Source: Geobacter sp. (GTDB taxonomy: Bacteria; Desulfobacterota; Desulfuromonadia; Geobacterales; Geobacteraceae). From it: a stretch of 10,232 nt of DNA. Positions 7,508 to 10,232 of this stretch are shown in pieces (position 1 is the first letter of the stretch; every line of letters starts with the position of its first letter). A model generated the notes under the pieces. The model saw nothing but the letters and a program-made list of their open reading frames with translations, had not been told where the DNA came from and made no database searches. The DNA lies in the NCBI GenBank assembly GCA_003857395.1, contig RPRC01000212.1:1-10232 (forward strand), written 5' to 3'. Made by a program: the position numbers and the translations under genes.

Positions 7508-7538
7508 TGATAACCTGCTGATAGAATCAGGATTACCA
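7508..7538 (-). other. Leader hairpin of 13 paired positions
   Basis: TGATAACC (7508-7515) pairs with GATTACCA (7531-7538), with two G-U pairs in the minus-strand RNA. It is stacked on CTGAT/ATCAG (7518-7522/7526-7530) with a 3-nt loop and a 2-nt bulge. It lies about 50 nt after the predicted transcription start. Confidence 0.4.
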
Positions 7539-7590
7539 ACAGCATGCAATTATTGATTTTACCAGAACCTAAAGACACTCTAGTAACATT

Positions 7591-7622
7591 CGTTATATAC
7601 CACACTATATATCGATTTGCAA
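7591..7622 (-). promoter_or_regulatory. ModE-type operator over the promoter of the molybdopterin-binding gene
   Basis: The 24-bp site at 7591-7614 is CGTTATATA-N6-TATATATCG on the plus strand, one base off the ideal ATAACG in its right half. On the minus strand it sits in a promoter with -35 TTGCAA (7622-7617), a 17-bp spacer and -10 TATATA (7599-7594), preceded by TG-G (extended -10). A bound repressor would cover the spacer and -10. The implied leader is about 370 nt. Confidence 0.7.
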
Positions 7623-7893
7623 GAATATTTTACCCCTTCATCACATAGCAGCAGCAAGGATCTCCATGACACAGAAAACGGCAAGAATTCCATTAACTCT
7701 AAACACTAAAAGAAGACAGGAAACCTGTTCAGATAACGTAAAGGCACCCTACACCTGTCACAATTATTTCATTTTAGCTTGAAAAACTGCAATATTTTAC
7801 AACAATTTAATACTCTTTTACTAAACCTATCTTGCAATGACGCCCCTTTAACGCAAAAAGTTTTTTTGAAAACATCAGAAAATGACAATTTTC
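7623..7893. other. AT-rich intergenic stretch without a supportable gene
   Basis: Lies between the two outward-facing ModE-type promoters. Short frames exist but have no ribosome sites or recognisable protein features. The only features seen are a small palindrome ACAGG-AAA-CCTGT (7716-7728) and a T7 run at 7861-7867. Confidence 0.5.
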
Positions 7894-7896
7894 TTG

Positions 7897-7928
7897 TTGC
7901 ATTTCGTTATTTATATTGATATATAACG
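7897..7928 (+). promoter_or_regulatory. ModE-type operator over the promoter of the ModE-like regulator
   Basis: A 24-bp operator at 7905-7928, CGTTAT-N12-ATAACG, identical in half-sites and spacing to the E. coli modA operator as recalled. It overlaps a plus-strand promoter: -35 TTGCAT (7897-7902), 17-bp spacer, -10 TATATA (7920-7925) preceded by TG-A. The first gene downstream is the ModE-like regulator, so this is probably autoregulation. Confidence 0.75.
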
Positions 7929-7930
7929 GG

Positions 7931-7986
7931 TGGATATTCTCCCATATCCATTTTTCCTTTGGCCCCATGTTGCCCAGCATGGGGCC
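7931..7986 (+). other. Tandem hairpins just after the regulator promoter
   Basis: Hairpin A is TGGATAT-TCTCCC-ATATCCA (7931-7950), a 7-bp stem followed by TTTTTCCTTT. Hairpin B is GGCCCCATG (7961-7969) with CATGGGGCC (7978-7986), a perfect 9-bp stem and 8-nt loop followed by TCCCTTTTC. Both look terminator-like and lie within about 60 nt of the predicted transcription start. Early termination or a very short RNA is possible. Confidence 0.45.
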
Positions 7987-8021
7987 TCCCTTTTCACAAA
8001 ATACACGTTCAAGGATAGATA

Positions 8022-8085
8022 GTTTCCATCAGGAAACGCTGGTTGAGAAACCGCAGGTTTCCTATGTAGAAAGCGGGGATTTTTT
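8022..8085 (+). promoter_or_regulatory. Candidate transcription attenuator in the regulator leader
   Basis: Segments pair in two exclusive ways. State 1: GTTTCC (8022-8027) with GGAAAC (8032-8037) around a 4-nt loop, leaving a terminator stem CCGC (8051-8054)/GCGG (8073-8076) plus TTTC (8058-8061)/GAAA (8069-8072), then GGA and T6 (8080-8085). State 2: AGGAAAC (8031-8037) with GTTTCCT (8057-8063), enclosing GGTT-GAGA-AACC, which uses up the 5' arm of the terminator. The trigger is unknown and the folds were judged by eye. Confidence 0.45.
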
Positions 8086-8264
8086 CTTCTGGCAAAGAAA
8101 TTGTGGTTTGCTCGGAGGCGTATTCAGGTACTCCACACAAATCTTATGGGCCTCGTTTCTTTTAAATGCTTTACCAAACACAAGTACTCTGTGACAAAAC
8201 AAACCTGAACACTACGCAGAGCACATAATCTGCACCCCAATAGACAAACAAAGGATTCACGATT

Positions 8265-8618
8265 ATGGCAGACAGACGTGTTGACATGTCCGGTAAAATC
8301 TTTTTTCAGATAAGCGACCAGAAGCCCTTTGATATTGACAGCATACACCTTCTGGAAAAGGTTGCAGTCCATGGCTCCATAGCTCGGACTGCCCGAGAGA
8401 TCGGAATCAGTTATCCGAAGTTGTGGCACACAATAGACAAGTTAAACAGACTCTCTGACAAACCGTTGGTAATAAAATCCGCCGGAGGCAAGGGAGGCGG
8501 AGGAGGCACTACCCTGACAGAGGAAGGTCGCAGATTTTTGAAGAAAATCAAGGCAATTCAACTGACTCACAGCAAGTTCATTCGTCAACTTGAAGACAAA
8601 TGGGCCGCAGGCAAGTAA
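8265..8618 (+). CDS. Single-domain ModE-like winged helix-turn-helix regulator
   Basis: A 117-residue DNA-binding protein of the ModE N-terminal (LysR-like) type. The helix-turn-helix is GSIARTAREIGISYPKLW followed by the recognition helix tail TIDKLNR. The wing runs through PLVIKSAGGKGGGGGTTLT, and a C-terminal helix EEGRRFLKKI ends the domain. Classical ModE is about 260 residues with two molybdate-binding (TOBE/Mop) repeats; these are absent, so this protein cannot sense molybdate in the classical way and may act constitutively or through a partner or leader RNA. AAGGA at 8251-8255 lies 9 nt before the ATG. The operator at 7905-7928 lies upstream and two more occur near the Mo genes, making it the obvious candidate regulator of all three (inference). 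Confidence 0.88.
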   Translation: MADRRVDMSGKIFFQISDQKPFDIDSIHLLEKVAVHGSIARTAREIGISYPKLWHTIDKLNRLSDKPLVIKSAGGKGGGGGTTLTEEGRRFLKKIKAIQLTHSKFIRQLEDKWAAGK

Positions 8619-8857
8619 TTTCCGCTCTTCAATCCTGCAATAGTTTCATCCTCTACCACCAAAGCCCATAAAGAATAGAAGCCAAGCTTTTCATTGGGCC
8701 CGACCTCTAGAGGCTGTCCATAAACTCAACCATGTCTCAATCACAAAATCCTCGACCTGGCCCTGCTACTCCTGCGTTTCCGCACAAACCAGTTCGGTCT
8801 AAACGGAGATGAATACGGGAAAAATCTCTCGTAGCACTCTTTAGAAACGAACTCTCA
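8619..8857. other. Intergenic region between convergent genes
   Basis: Holds a weak hairpin GCCCA/TGGGC (8664-8668/8695-8699) after the regulator and a CCTCTAGAGG palindrome (8704-8713). The stretch starting GGCTGTCCATAAACTC (8712-8727) resembles an insertion-sequence end. No convincing coding sequence: the frame that continues into the neighbour's antisense strand is a shadow. Confidence 0.4.
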
Positions 8858-9289
8858 TCAAAGACAGTGACCACTTTCATCCTCATGGCTGTGGGAGTCC
8901 CCACACCCATGGCTGCCTTCATCCTCCCCACACTTCCCTTCATCAGCGCTGTTTTGTATTTCCACAACATCCAGAGCATTCTGACGAAAATGCTCGATAC
9001 AATCCTGAACGTTTTCCGACTTTGCCTGCAAAACAATAATTCCCATCATATTTACCATCTGCAGAAATCCGTCCCCGATTCCACCAACGACAACAACGTC
9101 CAGATGTTTGTTAATAAGGGCCTTAAACAGATTACATCCAGCATCAGGAGCGAATTCGTCACAATTCGGTATGGCTTCGGATTCACCTGTATCGGTATCG
9201 ATCACCAAAAAAATCGGCGCTGAGGCGAAATGTCCGTAAATGGTACTTTCTAAACCTTGGTCCAGTAAAACAGGAAAACATAGTCTCAT
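8858..9289 (-). CDS. NifX/NafY-type dinitrogenase FeMo-cofactor biosynthesis family protein with Cys/His tail
   Basis: A 143-residue protein. The first 110 residues fit the small NifX/NifB-C-terminal/MTH1175 fold: a starting strand MRLCFPVLLDQGLESTIYGHF, FLVIDTDTGE, then GCNLFKALINKHLDVVVVGGIGDG and IIVLQAKSENVQDCI. The family binds metal clusters or iron-molybdenum cofactor precursors, and many members occur away from nitrogenase genes in anaerobes. The last 30 residues form an acidic Cys/His-rich tail (C120, H127, C129, H133, H135, H141, C142), likely a metal-binding site. GGAGGT at 9298-9303, 8 nt before the ATG, fixes the start. It is in the opposite direction to the ModE-like gene. A role in Mo/Fe-S handling fits the context but is unproven. 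Confidence 0.85.
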   Translation of the reverse strand: MRLCFPVLLDQGLESTIYGHFASAPIFLVIDTDTGESEAIPNCDEFAPDAGCNLFKALINKHLDVVVVGGIGDGFLQMVNMMGIIVLQAKSENVQDCIEHFRQNALDVVEIQNSADEGKCGEDEGSHGCGDSHSHEDESGHCL

Positions 9290-9434
9290 TGAAATTTACC
9301 TCCATGTAACATCCGGAAAGAGCGGATGAACCAGTCACCCTTGAAAACTGCTTCCATGGAATCCCTTTCAGGATTTGCCGTCGAAATAATCGATAGTAAA
9401 GGGAACATACCTAATGGGCTAAGGACATTGAGCC
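9290..9434 (-). promoter_or_regulatory. Leader of the NifX-like gene with small stem-loops
   Basis: CATCCG (9310-9315) pairs with CGGATG (9323-9328) just upstream of the ribosome site. GGGCT (9416-9420) and AGCCC (9431-9435) bracket 10 nt right at the end of the nitroreductase gene, but with no T-run, so termination there is doubtful and the two genes could be co-transcribed. No clear promoter is seen. Confidence 0.35.
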
Positions 9435-10028
9435 CTAGCCTTGGTAAAAATTCAGGATGAAAGGCTTGCGGGGCACTTCAGGACCTGGGTAGGAAACAGT
9501 GGGATACCCAAGTATAGTTGGAGAAACCAACTCGTACTCTTCTGTCAACCCAAAATCAGCTTTTATTCCTCTCTTTGAAAAGATGTTGTGCGCAAAACCA
9601 ATCCAGCAGCTTCCCAATCCAGAATCTTCGGCCAAAAGAGAGAGATTAAAAGCGACCATACTGCAGTCGTAGACATGCCAGTAAGACTCCCTGTTGCCAT
9701 ATACAATAATAAGTGCCGGCGCATTATAGAAAATGTTATAGTCAGGATCCCTCATAAACTGCTCATATTGTTGCATATGGGGAGCATCGGTAAGACTATC
9801 AAGCCAGTCGCCTTTTGCCAGATCAGAATAATGTTTCATCAAAGCCTTGTCGGTAATTACAACAAACCTCCACGGCTGATTATTAGAGCCATTGGGAACC
9901 CACACAGCATTGTCTACCAAACCTCGAATGACCTCATCAGAGAGAGGCTCTTCGGTATAGGCCCGGCAACTTCGACGACGTCTGATCATGGCAGGAAATC
10001 TATTCACTTGACCCTCCGCTTTACTCAT
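9435..10028 (-). CDS. FMN-dependent nitroreductase family protein
   Basis: A 197-residue protein of the NfsB/FRP-like nitroreductase superfamily, which uses FMN and NAD(P)H to reduce nitro compounds, quinones or other acceptors. The phosphate/FMN-binding start RRRSCRAY lies at residues 17-24, the conserved PNGSNNQPWRF at 46-56, and GLGSCWIGF, which packs on the flavin, at 137-145. Length fits the family (170-220). The ATG at 10028 has GGATGGAG with rather long spacing (about 14 nt); an internal ATG at residue 14 has no ribosome site, so the longer form is kept. Natural substrate unknown. It has no obvious tie to the molybdenum genes except nearness. Confidence 0.92.
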   Translation of the reverse strand: MSKAEGQVNRFPAMIRRRRSCRAYTEEPLSDEVIRGLVDNAVWVPNGSNNQPWRFVVITDKALMKHYSDLAKGDWLDSLTDAPHMQQYEQFMRDPDYNIFYNAPALIIVYGNRESYWHVYDCSMVAFNLSLLAEDSGLGSCWIGFAHNIFSKRGIKADFGLTEEYELVSPTILGYPTVSYPGPEVPRKPFILNFYQG

Positions 10029-10096
10029 AGAATCTAATTTGTCTCCATCCGGAAACGGTCCTTTTTCGCCCTGACAACGTTAATCAGCGGCCTTGT

Positions 10097-10129
10097 TTGT
10101 GCGACGGACAGTAGTACGTCTCCGCACAA
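10097..10129. repeat. Inverted repeat upstream of the nitroreductase gene
   Basis: TTGTGCG (10097-10103) and CGCACAA (10123-10129) are perfect complements with GAC/GTC pairing inside. It could be an RNA hairpin or an operator; no T-run on either side. Confidence 0.35.
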
Positions 10130-10164
10130 TCCCTTGAGTTCCTTGTTAGGACAAAAAATTCCTC

Positions 10165-10181
10165 GTTTCCAAATTGGAAAC
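10165..10181. promoter_or_regulatory. 17-bp palindrome upstream of the nitroreductase gene, possible operator
   Basis: GTTTCCAA-A-TTGGAAAC is symmetric over 8 bp on each side of one base. Imperfect relatives lie nearby: GTTTCC-GAAT-GGAATC (10201-10216) and GTCTCC-ATCC-GGAAAC (10041-10056). Its distance (about 140 bp) from the start suits a regulator site in an upstream promoter, but no promoter is recognisable. Confidence 0.35.
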
Positions 10182-10232
10182 TGCTAGCTTCACATCCGGA
10201 GTTTCCGAATGGAATCTAATTTGCGCTATGAC

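Noticed and set aside
7356..7556. A 66-codon plus-strand frame
   Set aside because: It lies across the inverted repeats of the minus-strand leader, with no ribosome site and no family resemblance.
7960..7976. Sigma-54 promoter TTGGCCCC-ATG-TTGCC
   Set aside because: The GG to GC spacing is one base short and the site is inside a perfect hairpin.
7961..7990. Moco riboswitch, because a GC hairpin ends in GCCTCCC as in the E. coli moaA leader
   Set aside because: The other conserved parts (GTAAAG...GCCACC, and GGAAAGGTGT after the hairpin) are missing, so the match is probably chance.
7916..8194. A 92-codon frame in the regulator leader
   Set aside because: It begins on a non-ATG codon inside the predicted -10/operator and runs through hairpins; the product looks random.
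8737..9036. A 99-codon minus-strand frame
   Set aside because: Overlaps the NifX-like gene in another frame; that gene has the family motifs and the ribosome site.

Overview
The window looks like part of the chromosome of an anaerobic deltaproteobacterium (Desulfobacterota; a Desulfovibrio- or Desulfuromonas-type lineage). The reason is gene content: a Desulfovibrio gigas-type molybdenum aldehyde oxidoreductase (Mop) sits beside the companion genes known from the Desulfovibrio vulgaris DVU1556-DVU1559 neighbourhood. No species can be named from the sequence alone.

Layout, left to right. On the minus strand (1-3064) lies a tight three-gene run: an Fe-S/flavin protein fusing a GltD-like half to a heterodisulfide-reductase-like half, a small two-CxxC protein (4-bp overlap), and a SAM methyltransferase cut by the left edge, which appears to start at TTG inside the previous gene. 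Next comes mop (3273-6077, minus). Upstream of it is a molybdopterin-binding MoCF-domain protein with a cysteine-rich tail (6194-7219, minus), separated from mop by a strong intrinsic terminator. A 1-kb intergenic region (7220-8264) divides this gene from a divergent, single-domain ModE-like regulator (8265-8618, plus). The right end holds a NifX/NafY-type protein with a Cys/His tail and a nitroreductase, both on the minus strand.

Regulation is the most striking part. Three 24-bp inverted repeats of E. coli ModE operator type (CGTTAT-N12-ATAACG or close to it) lie before the Fe-S/flavin operon, before the molybdopterin gene and before the regulator. The last two lie over promoters of identical geometry (TTGCA(A/T)-N17-TATATA) that fire outward from the 1-kb region. 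Both resulting leaders are long (about 370 and 330 nt) and rich in stem-loops. The plus-strand leader contains what reads as a complete attenuator, with mutually exclusive pairings and a final T6 run. The minus-strand leader contains a terminator-like hairpin followed by a 91-nt domain closed by a 7-bp helix. Neither matches a riboswitch family I can recall.

Working model (inference): molybdenum or molybdopterin status, read by the ModE-like repressor and perhaps by the leader RNAs, sets expression of a cofactor-handling protein, of Mop, and of an electron-transfer flavoprotein that may take electrons from Mop. The NifX-like protein and nitroreductase are probably separate units.
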